This document shows positions 35,149 to 42,896 of a stretch of DNA of 64,000 bases, in pieces. The notes under the pieces were generated by a model. It saw nothing but the letters and a program-made list of their open reading frames with translations, had not been told where the DNA came from and did not search any database. Position 1 is the first letter of the stretch. Each line of letters opens with the position of its first letter. Source of the stretch: Peribacillus simplex NBRC 15720 = DSM 1321 (GTDB lineage Bacteria > Bacillota > Bacilli > Bacillales > DSM-1321); contig NZ_CP017704.1 of assembly GCF_002243645.1 (NCBI RefSeq), positions 1,899,501 through 1,963,500 on the forward strand, written 5' to 3'. A program made the position numbers and the translations under genes.

Positions 35149-35222
35149 ACTCGTGAATTCAACTACTTTACTCGTGAATTTCGCAGAATTACTCGTGAAT
35201 TCCACAGTTTTACTCGTGAACT
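35149..35222. repeat. Intergenic tandem array with exact 21-bp period
   Basis: ACTCGTGAA occurs at 35149, 35170, 35191 and 35212, exactly 21 bases apart, each followed by TTC or CTC and a variable 9-10 base spacer. The array lies between the terminator of the amino-acid permease and the start region of the CotQ-like gene. It is in no recognised coding frame. Confidence 0.9.
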
Positions 35223-35248
35223 CCAACAATTGATCCACAATGACAAAA

Positions 35249-35279
35249 AAAGCCCTTCTCGAATTAAGAGAAGGGCTTT
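35249..35279 (-). terminator. Rho-independent terminator of the amino-acid permease gene
   Basis: AAAGCCCTTCTC (35249-35260) and GAGAAGGGCTTT (35268-35279) form a perfect 12-bp stem with a 7-base loop, followed on the minus strand by TTTTTTGTC. It lies 14 bases after the stop codon. Confidence 0.9.
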
Positions 35280-35292
35280 CTAATAGAATTTC

Positions 35293-36681
35293 TTATCCCG
35301 AAATCTCATCATCGGATTTAACATCCAATGGTGTTCGTTTATCCATTTTCAGCATGTAATAACTTGCCACGACCAAGGCTAAGAAAACGATTCCGACAAC
35401 CAAGGAAATCCGGGTACTCGGATTGAACCACATACCGACCAGCACCATCAGCAAAAAGGCAATTGTCGCATAGTTACTGTAAGGGGCCAACGGCATCTTG
35501 AACGGATGTTTCTCCATTTCAGCTGCATTTACCTTTCTGAACTTCAGCTCACTGATAAGTAAGACAAACCATGGAATCATCCCAGGTAAAACACTCGCAC
35601 TATATACATAAAGGAATAGTTGCGGCGGTGCAAGGTAGTTCAGGACAACACCAATGCCCAGGCCTAAAAGTACAGCGATCGTACAATAGGCCGGCACTCC
35701 ATTTTTAGATACTTTTGCAAATATTTTCGGAGCTTGGCCGTTCAATGCTAATGTGTAAAGCATACGACCTGCACTGAAAATCCCACTGTTACATCCAGAC
35801 ATGGCTGCTGTGATAACGACAAAGTTAATGATTCCTGCCGCTGCTGTGATACCTATTTTAGCAAAGGTTGAAACGAATGGACTTCCTAAGTCATCCAGTT
35901 GATCCCAAGGGAAGACTGTCACGATAACGAATATGGCGCCAATATAAAAGATTAAAATGCGCCATATGATTGATTGGATCGCTTTTGTTACGGTCTTCGT
36001 TGGATTTTTCGCTTCTCCGGCAGTGATGCCGATAAGCTCAACGCCTTGATAGGAAGCCACGACAAGGGAAAGCGCGAAGAAGAATCCTGTCCAGCCCCCC
36101 GTGAAGAAGCCGCCGTTTGCCCAAAGATTCGATAATCCAATTGCGTCTCCACCATTCCCTATTCCAAAGAAGATAAGGCCAAGGCCGGCAATGATCATCA
36201 ATACAATCGTTATTATTTTTATAAGCGCAAACCAAAATTCAAATTCCCCGAAGGATTTAACGGAAATGAGGTTGGCCGCTCCCAAGATGATCATGGCGAC
36301 CACACCTGGTATCCAAGCAGGTAACTCCGGGAACCAATATTGCATATACAACCCAACCGCGATAATTTCGGACATTCCGACGATTACCCATTGAAACCAA
36401 TTGCTCCAAGCAGTCATATAACCTGCCAAAGGATGTATATAGCTGCTCGCAAAGGTTGCAAAAGAACCTGTAGTCGGTTCTAAATATAGCATCTCACCCA
36501 TAGAACGCATGATGAAAAAAATAAAAATACCTGCGATGGCATACGCAAGCATTACAGAGGGCCCGGTCCATTTGATCGTGCTCGCCGATCCCATGAATAA
36601 CCCGACTCCGATGGTTCCGCCCAAAGCTATCATTTGAATATGACGTGCTTCCAGCCCTCGCTTTAATTCCTTGTTTGACAT
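35293..36681 (-). CDS. Amino-acid permease, APC superfamily (AAT family)
   Basis: 462 residues from the ATG at 36681 ([22 protein letters not shown]), preceded by GGGGGAGTTAATC; an upstream frame start at 36714 is less likely. Twelve transmembrane helices with the AAT consensus: [24 protein letters not shown] in helix 1, [32 protein letters not shown] in helix 6, and [18 protein letters not shown]. It resembles AapA, RocE and YbxG-type H+ symporters. No catabolic neighbour indicates the substrate. Upstream lie two palindromes (36838-36857, 36871-36887) that may control it. Confidence 0.85.
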   Translation of the reverse strand: MSNKELKRGLEARHIQMIALGGTIGVGLFMGSASTIKWTGPSVMLAYAIAGIFIFFIMRSMGEMLYLEPTTGSFATFASSYIHPLAGYMTAWSNWFQWVIVGMSEIIAVGLYMQYWFPELPAWIPGVVAMIILGAANLISVKSFGEFEFWFALIKIITIVLMIIAGLGLIFFGIGNGGDAIGLSNLWANGGFFTGGWTGFFFALSLVVASYQGVELIGITAGEAKNPTKTVTKAIQSIIWRILIFYIGAIFVIVTVFPWDQLDDLGSPFVSTFAKIGITAAAGIINFVVITAAMSGCNSGIFSAGRMLYTLALNGQAPKIFAKVSKNGVPAYCTIAVLLGLGIGVVLNYLAPPQLFLYVYSASVLPGMIPWFVLLISELKFRKVNAAEMEKHPFKMPLAPYSNYATIAFLLMVLVGMWFNPSTRISLVVGIVFLALVVASYYMLKMDKRTPLDVKSDDEISG

Positions 36682-36837
36682 GATTAACTCCCCCAGATGC
36701 AATATAAGCGGCATGCTTTTCTATCCTTGCCAACCACTGTACTCTCTATTAATTATTGCGGTTAGAAATTTTCTATCGAAACAATATCAATAATACTTTA
36801 ATTTTATTTTCTTATCTTATAATAGTAAATATTCTGT

Positions 36838-36887
36838 AAAAATACAAATGTATTTTTCAAATAAACAGTTGCCAAATATATCTTGGC
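36838..36887 (-). promoter_or_regulatory. Two adjacent palindromes upstream of the amino-acid permease
   Basis: AAAAATACA-AA-TGTATTTTT is a perfect 9-bp inverted repeat (36838-36857). Twelve bases further, GCCAA-N7-TTGGC (36871-36887) extends imperfectly by two pairs (TTGCCAA with TTGGCGA). They lie about 160-200 bases before the permease start codon, in an AT-rich region with no gene, and could be operators. Confidence 0.4.
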
Positions 36888-37179
36888 GATTTTTCCAATC
36901 TAAAAATATCATTTTAATAAAGCGATGATCAGTATTTTATAATAGTGATGATTCAAAAAGAGTGGAAAAAAATCATATTTACTTGGAGTCCCTCCAAGTA
37001 ACCGTTAATAAATAAAAAAACTTAAACGCCTGTTAACTACCAAAATAATTTGTTGACCTATATAAGAATAGATGATAGAATTCCAATATTATTTTATAAG
37101 CATAATGAATGTTCAAGCGTGAAAGAGCCTTTCATCTCTTTCACAGACAGACATTTTCACAACCGCATACAAGCAAGCG

Positions 37180-37290
37180 ATGAATGCTATGGATAACACT
37201 ATAGCAGGAGCAGCTTCTGGAGAGACTGTACAAGATGCAGCGCCGAAGGATTCACAATCTCAGGCAAAAGGACAGAAGAGTAACGAATGA
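37180..37290 (+). pseudogene. Short open frame, probably a remnant or very small gene
   Basis: 36 codons from an ATG at 37180 (MNAMDNTIAGAASGETVQDA and on to KGQKSNE). The frame is open back to a stop near 37120, adding SLSSLSQTDIFTTAYKQA. There is no ribosome binding site before any start. The composition (Ala, Gln, Ser, Asp, no aromatic cluster) looks like a genuine protein tail, so loss of the 5' end is the likeliest reading. The following terminator fits a transcription unit. Family not recognised. Confidence 0.4.
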
Positions 37291-37313
37291 TAAATTGTTA
37301 TTCTGAACCCTTT

Positions 37314-37345
37314 AAGAGATTGGTATTATCCAATCTCTTTTTTTA
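37314..37345 (+). terminator. Rho-independent terminator of the small transcription unit
   Basis: AAGAGATTGG (37314-37323) pairs perfectly with CCAATCTCTT (37330-37339) around a 6-base loop, followed by a T-run. Confidence 0.85.
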
Positions 37346-37490
37346 TTGTCCACTTTGTGTTTGTACGTAAATAACACACTCGTGAAACCATTAGGAAAGG
37401 AAGCTGGGCGAAAAATCACGTCCCTCTCTCCAAGACCGTGCAGGTTTGAAATCATTCACTACCAAGACTATAAAGATGGGGGCGTACGAA

Positions 37491-38831
37491 TTGGCTAAAC
37501 AAGAATTAAAAAGAGATTTAAAGAATCGTCATGTACAACTGATTGCAATAGGAGGAACCATTGGTACCGGTTTATTTTTAGGATCAGGAAAAGCCATACA
37601 ATTGGCGGGTCCATCCATCATCTTTACCTATCTAATCATAGGGATTTCCTTGTTTTTTGTCATGAGGGCTTTAGGGGAATTGCTTTTATCCAACGCAGGG
37701 TATACGTCATTCACTGAATTCGCAACCGAATATATCGGTCCATGGGCCGGGTTCGTCACCGGATGGACCTATTGGTTCTGTTGGATCATGACCGCAATGG
37801 CCGATATCATCGCTGTCGGTGTCTATATCCAATACTGGTTCGATATCCCTCAATGGGTCCCGGCTCTAATATGCCTTGTCGTTCTGTTAGGATTGAACCT
37901 ATTGACCGTTAAGTTATTTGGCGAATTGGAATTCTGGTTTGCCATCATTAAAGTAATCACGATCATCGCCTTGATCATCGTAGGAATCTTTCTTTTGATC
38001 ATCGGCTTCAAAACAAATACAGGAACAGTTTCCGTAACGAACTTATGGAGTCATGGGGGTATGTTCCCCAATGGCATTTCCGGATTCCTGTTATCTTTAC
38101 AGTTGGTCGTCTTCTCCTTTGTAGGGGTCGAATTGGTCGGGGTTTCCGCAGCAGAGACGGCGAACCCGAGAAAAAACATTCCGTCGGCCATCAATAAAAT
38201 CCCCGTCCGGATTTCACTTTTTTACGTAGGTGCCCTATTCGTCATTCTCTGCGTAAACCCTTGGACACAATTGGATGCCTCGAGCAGCCCATTTGTTGAA
38301 GTATTTGCATTAATCGGCATTCCTGTCGCTGCAGGGGTCATCAATTTCGTTGTTTTGACATCTGCTGCTTCTGCATGCAACAGCGGTTTGTTTTCAACAA
38401 GCCGAATACTTTATACGTTAAGCAAGAATGACGAAGCCCCTGCTAAGCTTGCAAAATTAAATAAGCAGGCTGTTCCAAGCAATGCCTTGCTGACATCAAC
38501 GATCGTTGTCTCACTAGGGGCATTGTTAAGCAAATTGATACCGGAACAGGCATTTACCGTTGTGACGACCATAAGTGCCATCTGTTTCATTTGGGTATGG
38601 AGCATCATTTTGATTTCCCATATCAAATATTCGAAAACACGACCGGACTTAAGAGCCGAATCGACTTTCAAGGCTCCTTTTACACCCTTTGTCAATTACG
38701 CCATTTTAGGATTATTCCTGTTCATCCTAATCGTTATGCTATTCGCTGAAGCTACACGACTATCACTGCTCTTGACCCCAATCTGGTTCATACTCTTGGT
38801 GATACTATATAACTATCGGAAAAGAAGATAG
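37491..38831 (+). CDS. Amino-acid permease, APC superfamily (AAT family), second copy
   Basis: 446 residues from the TTG at 37491 (read MAKQELKRDLKNRHVQLIAIGG), chosen because GGGGG lies 8 bases upstream and the family starts there; frames from ATG 37476 or TTG 37446 lack a ribosome binding site. Twelve transmembrane helices, IAIGGTIGTGLFLGSGKAIQLAGPS in helix 1, FVGVELVGVSAAETANPRKNIPSAI and SACNSGLFSTSRILYTLSKNDEAP. It resembles proline/histidine/aromatic-type carriers of the AAT family and is distinct from the copy at 35293. It is monocistronic. Substrate unknown. Confidence 0.85.
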   Translation: MAKQELKRDLKNRHVQLIAIGGTIGTGLFLGSGKAIQLAGPSIIFTYLIIGISLFFVMRALGELLLSNAGYTSFTEFATEYIGPWAGFVTGWTYWFCWIMTAMADIIAVGVYIQYWFDIPQWVPALICLVVLLGLNLLTVKLFGELEFWFAIIKVITIIALIIVGIFLLIIGFKTNTGTVSVTNLWSHGGMFPNGISGFLLSLQLVVFSFVGVELVGVSAAETANPRKNIPSAINKIPVRISLFYVGALFVILCVNPWTQLDASSSPFVEVFALIGIPVAAGVINFVVLTSAASACNSGLFSTSRILYTLSKNDEAPAKLAKLNKQAVPSNALLTSTIVVSLGALLSKLIPEQAFTVVTTISAICFIWVWSIILISHIKYSKTRPDLRAESTFKAPFTPFVNYAILGLFLFILIVMLFAEATRLSLLLTPIWFILLVILYNYRKRR

Positions 38832-38841
38832 CTAATGGAAA

Positions 38842-38885
38842 TAAAGCCTTGAACTCAATATGAATTCAAGGCTTTATCCGTCTTA
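38842..38885 (+). terminator. Rho-independent terminator of the second amino-acid permease
   Basis: ATAAAGCCTTGAA (38842-38854) and TTCAAGGCTTTAT (38866-38878) make a perfect 13-bp stem with an 11-base loop, ten bases after the stop codon. Confidence 0.85.
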
Positions 38886-38971
38886 TGAAACACTTCAGGG
38901 TTCGGCTGTCTGCGCGTTGTTGCTAAAATATATCAGGCAACTGCATTAAATTTTATATCAAAATAGTGTAA

Positions 38972-39118
38972 GCTAATATATATTAGCGGTCCTTCTTTAA
39001 AGAAGGTCAATCCGTCATGTATGAATTTTTCATCCCGGTTTGGTCCACCCATCCATCAGTGGCATTGAAGAATAAACCCCCATTGGTGGACGTTTCACTT
39101 TATTTAAAACGGAGGGGT
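38972..39118 (+). promoter_or_regulatory. Palindromic control region and structured leader of the YhjCB-like operon
   Basis: Two perfect 16-bp palindromes lie next to each other: GCTAATATATATTAGC (38972-38987) and CCTTCTTTAAAGAAGG (38991-39006). Farther on, GTCCACC near 39040 can pair with GGTGGAC near 39087, and CGGAGGGG before the ATG is the ribosome binding site. The palindromes look like operators; the leader pairing could sequester or expose downstream sequence. No known riboswitch consensus was recognised. Confidence 0.5.
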
Positions 39119-39125
39119 TTGTTTA

Positions 39126-39326
39126 ATGAAGATTATATATATTCTTACTCTAGTTCCTTTTATAGGCATACTAGGATTTCTACCTTTTGTTAATAAAATA
39201 GAACCATATGTATTAGGGATGCCTTTCAATATGTTCTGGATGGCTATGTGGGTGGTCCTTACCTCTGCCATACTGGGCATCATGTATATGCTGGATCCCA
39301 GGAATCGGGAAGGTGACCAGGAATGA
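39126..39326 (+). CDS. DUF3311 small membrane protein (YhjC-like)
   Basis: 66 residues with two transmembrane segments: IIYILTLVPFIGILGFLPFVNKIEPYVLGMPFNMFWMAMWVVLTSAILGIMYMLDPRNR. The LPFVNKIEP...LGMPFNMFW core is the DUF3311 signature. It overlaps the symporter gene by 4 bases (ATGA). This pair recurs in B. subtilis as yhjC-yhjB, and DUF3311 proteins generally accompany SSF symporters as small subunits. RBS CGGAGGGG precedes the ATG. Function as an accessory subunit is inferred from the conserved pairing. Confidence 0.85.
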   Translation: MKIIYILTLVPFIGILGFLPFVNKIEPYVLGMPFNMFWMAMWVVLTSAILGIMYMLDPRNREGDQE

Positions 39327-40801
39327 ATATTGCTCTCTTAATCATTTTAGCATTTTTACTTCTATCGATATTTTTAGGCATACGCTCTTCAAAAGGGAAA
39401 GATATGGACTTGGAACAATGGACGGTGGGCGGACGTGGTTTTGGTGCGATTTTCGTCTTTCTGCTGATGGCCGGGGAAATCTATACGACCTTCTCCTTCC
39501 TTGGCGGCAGCGGCTGGGCTTATGGCAAGGGCGCACCCGCTCTATATGTTCTAATTTACATTACTTTGTCTTACGTATTATCCTATTGGCTCCTACCGGA
39601 AATATGGAGATATGCCAAAGAAAATAAACTGATGTCTCAATCCGATTTCTTTGTAAGCAAATATAAGAGTCCCAGTTTAGGAATTTTGGCTGCGCTTGTC
39701 GGTGTGGTGTCCATGATTCCAGTGATCGTCGTGCAGCTGAAAGGATTGGGGATCATTGTCTCAGAAGCATCTTATGGTGCCATCTCAATGTCTGAGGCAG
39801 TTTGGATGGGGGCAATCAGCCTTACCATTTATGTGATGATCTCCGGTATACACGGTTCAGTTTGGACAGCGGTCATTAAAGATATCATGATGGTCGCCAT
39901 AATAGGATTCTTAGGGATTTATCTGCCGATTCATTACTTTGGCGGATTTCAGCCGATGTTTGAAGCGATTGATGCGGTCAAGCCTGGTTTTCTAAAGTTC
40001 CCTGATCAGGGTCTTAGCGTATCATGGTTTATCTCCACGGTAATATTGCTCGTATTCGGTTTCTATATGTGGCCCCAAGTTTTCAGTGCTGTTTATTCAG
40101 CACGCAGCGGCAAGGTATTTCGAAAAAATGCCATCATCAGCCCTTTATATACACTCATGCTGTTATTCGTCTTTTTCGTTGGGTTTACAGCTATATTGAA
40201 AGTGCCCGGACTTGTTGGGGCAGATGCAGACCTCTCATTGCTGCGCCTTTCGATCGAGACCTTTGATCCATGGTTTATAGGCATAATCGGCGGAGCTGGA
40301 TTGTTGACCGCATTGGTACCGGGATCCATGCTTTTGATGAGCGTCGCTACACTGCTCGCGAAAAACGTCTATAAGGAATTTGCACCTGCAGTATCCGATC
40401 GCCACGTTGTACGATTGGCAAAGTTCCTTGTTCCAGTCATCGCCCTTATAGCCGTCTACTTCACCCTAAGCGGCGGCGAAACGATGTCAGCATTAATTCT
40501 TATGGGATACAGTCTCATCACACAGCTTTTCCCGTCCCTTCTCTTTAGTCTGAAAAGGAATAATCCGATCAATAAATTTGGCGCAATTGCCGGCATCATC
40601 ACAGGATTGGCCATCGTAATCTGCATTACACTCAGTCATTCGACAATAGGAACCTTATTTCCATCCTTGCCGCAAGCAGCGAAAGATTTGAATGTGGGAA
40701 TCATCGCATTGGCAGTCAATTTCATTGTGATGATCACAGTAAGTCTTGCTTTCAGAAAGCACGCGGTTCAGTTGGAACCTAAAACCGTTAACGATATATG
40801 A
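39323..40801 (+). CDS. Sodium:solute symporter (SSF family, YhjB-like)
   Basis: 492 residues, 13 predicted transmembrane segments. The SSF pattern is visible: DLEQWTVGGRGFGAIFVFLLMAGEIYTTFSFLGGSGWAYGKG, then WPQVFSAVYSARSGKVFRKNAIISPLYTLMLLFVFFVGF, with Na+-site helices in between. It matches YhjB/PanF-type symporters of about 490 residues. Encoded with its DUF3311 partner behind a palindrome-bearing promoter. A monocarboxylate or pantothenate-like solute is typical of the clade, but the substrate cannot be fixed from sequence. Confidence 0.85.
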   Translation: MNIALLIILAFLLLSIFLGIRSSKGKDMDLEQWTVGGRGFGAIFVFLLMAGEIYTTFSFLGGSGWAYGKGAPALYVLIYITLSYVLSYWLLPEIWRYAKENKLMSQSDFFVSKYKSPSLGILAALVGVVSMIPVIVVQLKGLGIIVSEASYGAISMSEAVWMGAISLTIYVMISGIHGSVWTAVIKDIMMVAIIGFLGIYLPIHYFGGFQPMFEAIDAVKPGFLKFPDQGLSVSWFISTVILLVFGFYMWPQVFSAVYSARSGKVFRKNAIISPLYTLMLLFVFFVGFTAILKVPGLVGADADLSLLRLSIETFDPWFIGIIGGAGLLTALVPGSMLLMSVATLLAKNVYKEFAPAVSDRHVVRLAKFLVPVIALIAVYFTLSGGETMSALILMGYSLITQLFPSLLFSLKRNNPINKFGAIAGIITGLAIVICITLSHSTIGTLFPSLPQAAKDLNVGIIALAVNFIVMITVSLAFRKHAVQLEPKTVNDI

Positions 40802-40854
40802 AGCAATCTCTAATGCTAGTTATTTTGGATAAAGAAACATTAGAAGAACATCGG

Positions 40855-40885
40855 AAGGCTCAGTCAAAAGACTGAGCCTTCCTTA
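40855..40885 (+). terminator. Rho-independent terminator of the symporter operon
   Basis: AAGGCTCAGTC (40855-40865) and GACTGAGCCTT (40870-40880) form a perfect 11-bp stem with an AAAA loop, followed by CCTTATT. Confidence 0.85.
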
Positions 40886-40976
40886 TTATCGACATCCAAA
40901 GTCATAATGTCCTATTTCTAAAGAGTGATTATAGAAAGTTAATAGCAGACAAAAAACAATGTCTCATAATAAACTA

Positions 40977-41183
40977 CTAATCTTTTTTGTTTATAATCAA
41001 ATCCCCTATTTTAACTAATAAATACAACGAAAAAATAATCATCAAGGTTCTGGCTACTACTAGACCATCAATAGCTAATGCATACCCTTTAGGTATTAAT
41101 AATTTAGGATTTAAGCAAAAAGTAATCGATATTACGAAAGCTATTAAAATCAGGATAAAACCGAACTGAGATCTATTTGACAT
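40977..41183 (-). CDS. Small two-helix membrane protein, unknown
   Basis: 68 residues from the second ATG at 41183 (MSNRSQFGF), for which AAGGCGGA is correctly spaced; the ATG at 41189 is too close to that site. Two hydrophobic segments (about 5-25 and 42-60) flank NPKLLIPKGYALAIDGLVV, and the tail is lysine-rich. Low GC like its surroundings. I know no named family; similar short membrane proteins are annotated as hypothetical in Bacillus genomes. Confidence 0.6.
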   Translation of the reverse strand: MSNRSQFGFILILIAFVISITFCLNPKLLIPKGYALAIDGLVVARTLMIIFSLYLLVKIGDLIINKKD

Positions 41184-41290
41184 TAACATTCCGCCTTATA
41201 TTATGGATTTTACAAATAATAGCATCGTTTTTGGGAATAATCTACATTTATTATCATTAGGGAGATCTCAGTTGCAAAAAAACAAAATAA

Positions 41291-41317
41291 ATAGCCACCC
41301 TAATAAAGAATGACTAT
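41291..41317 (-). terminator. Weak candidate terminator after the ArgH-like lyase gene
   Basis: On the minus strand ATAGTCA pairs with TGGCTAT (one G-U) around 13 bases and is followed by TTATTTTG. It lies about 80 bases beyond the lyase stop codon. No better terminator was seen. Confidence 0.35.
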
Positions 41318-41396
41318 CTATTATGAAATATGAGCTTTCGCAGTTAGCAGATAAAATACATCCCGTTTAAACTCATTTCCTTTTTACCTCGTACCT

Positions 41397-42881
41397 TCAG
41401 TAATCCACTAAAGCCTTCCTGCAATCATTCAATGTTTTGACCACTTCCTTATATTCCTGCAACTCTTGATCCAGTTTTTGTTTTCTATTTACAATCATCC
41501 TCGTAACCTCTTTCGGGCTAGGCCCGCCTTGAATGCTTCTAATCTCCACAAAATATTCGGGAGAGATTATTTTTTCCCATTCATCTTCTGCTAAGTTCAC
41601 TGAAACGAATTCATTGATAATCTTGTTGATTTCTTGTGTGTCCCAATCATATAGCTCTTTCCCTTCACTAATTGACCTTTTTGCAATATGACTGGCTATG
41701 GTATGCGCTTTTCTAAATGATATGTCGTAATCTCTTGATAGGGTATCCGCTAATTCAGTAACCGTTATACTGGATTTTGCGGCCATTTTCTTTGTATGTT
41801 CTTCATTTACTTTCAAAGTCGATATGACGGCATACATTATTTTCATGACACGTCCTGCGTTCGAAAAAGCTCGATATAAATGCGGCTGTAAATCATCTTC
41901 CGTATCTACGATATCACCAAATGGTGTATTGTGGATCATATTCATTGCAGCAAGTGCATCACCATAAGAACTGCTTGCAATCGAACGGGAATGTTCAATT
42001 GAGACTGGATTTCTTTTTTGCGGCATGATGCTGCTCACTTGAACATAAGGATCCGCCACATGAAATGTACCAAACTCCCTTGTCACATGCTGCAGGAAAT
42101 CTTGAATCCATCTTCCAGTATTGACCATGCACGTCATGATGGCAGTTGCGGTTTCCAATAAATAATCTGCCCCGCCTATCGAGTCATAGGAATTCTCAAT
42201 CACCGAATCAAATCCAAGCAGTTCAGCAGTACGGTTCCGGCTGATCGGAAAACCGGTAGTCGTTAACGCGGCCGCGCCCAAAGGGGATTGGTTAACCGTT
42301 TCATAGGCTGCCCATAACCGTCCAATATCCCTTTGAAGCACATCATAAATGGCTAAAAAGTAATGTCCTATCGTAGTCGGCTGAGCCGGTTGGGTATGCG
42401 TGTAACCTGTAATATAGGTTTCTGTATGTTTTTCAGCCTGCACCAAGAATGCCTCACTCAAATGGTTTGCATAGCCAATCAATTGGAGCAGATGACCTCT
42501 CAAAACAAGCCGGTACATCGCAACTCCCATATCATTACGACTGCGCCCGATATGAATCTTTCCTGCAAGTTCATGACCGATTTCCTCACCGATCTTAGCC
42601 TCCATCATAAAAAATAAGTCTTCGAATTGAGGCTGATAGGTCAGCAGGGTAAAATCTGTTTGGGCCACTTTCCGAATCCCATCAAGCATGGTTTTGGCCT
42701 CTTCATCTTTAATGATCTTTTGTTCCGAAAGCATGATGACATGTGCCCGATGAATATCGAACATCGCATGGAATAAGAAATCTCTTTGATCATTAAAAAC
42801 AGGCATCAGAAGCTCTTCTGCATATGTTTTTCCGGGAAAGACACTACCTTCATTTTTGATAAATTCTTCAAGCCTGCTCAT
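41397..42881 (-). CDS. ArgH-like lyase of the aspartase/fumarase superfamily
   Basis: 494 residues. Superfamily signature SSIMPQKRNP is at 283-292 (catalytic serine loop), with GRSRNDMGVAMYRL near 112-125 and GYTHTQPAQPTTIGHY near 159-174, as in argininosuccinate lyase. Lysine of QKRNP and the SRND segment bind the succinyl/fumarate part, so the reaction should be reversible cleavage of an N-substituted aspartate to fumarate plus an amine. The protein diverges from true ArgH (PQKRNPVSIEHSRS instead of PQKKNPD), there is no argG nearby, and it is the last gene of an importer operon 15 bases after the permease gene. Catabolism of an imported aspartate conjugate, as in ethylenediaminedisuccinate lyase, is more likely than arginine synthesis. 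Confidence 0.83.
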   Translation of the reverse strand: MSRLEEFIKNEGSVFPGKTYAEELLMPVFNDQRDFLFHAMFDIHRAHVIMLSEQKIIKDEEAKTMLDGIRKVAQTDFTLLTYQPQFEDLFFMMEAKIGEEIGHELAGKIHIGRSRNDMGVAMYRLVLRGHLLQLIGYANHLSEAFLVQAEKHTETYITGYTHTQPAQPTTIGHYFLAIYDVLQRDIGRLWAAYETVNQSPLGAAALTTTGFPISRNRTAELLGFDSVIENSYDSIGGADYLLETATAIMTCMVNTGRWIQDFLQHVTREFGTFHVADPYVQVSSIMPQKRNPVSIEHSRSIASSSYGDALAAMNMIHNTPFGDIVDTEDDLQPHLYRAFSNAGRVMKIMYAVISTLKVNEEHTKKMAAKSSITVTELADTLSRDYDISFRKAHTIASHIAKRSISEGKELYDWDTQEINKIINEFVSVNLAEDEWEKIISPEYFVEIRSIQGGPSPKEVTRMIVNRKQKLDQELQEYKEVVKTLNDCRKALVDY

Positions 42882-42896
42882 CTTTGAACCTCCTAT

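Larger units (their letters stand above)
37053..37345 (+). ncRNA. Compact transcription unit: promoter, hairpin, short frame, terminator
   Basis: A near-consensus vegetative promoter, TTGACC (37053-37058), 17 bp, TAGAAT (37076-37081), is followed by a perfect hairpin GTGAAAGAG/CTCTTTCAC (37119-37127 with 37136-37144). A short open frame ends at 37290, and a terminator lies at 37314-37345. The predicted transcript is about 255 bases. It is either a small RNA or the transcript of a decayed small gene. Confidence 0.5.

Noticed and set aside
36682-37445. Riboswitch or T-box leader for the amino-acid permeases
   Set aside because: No T-box (GGGTGGNACCGCG-like), lysine or glycine riboswitch consensus was found; the hairpins belong to a separate small unit.
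41397-42881. Annotation as biosynthetic argininosuccinate lyase
   Set aside because: No argG or other arginine genes adjoin, the signature loop differs from ArgH, and the gene closes an importer operon.
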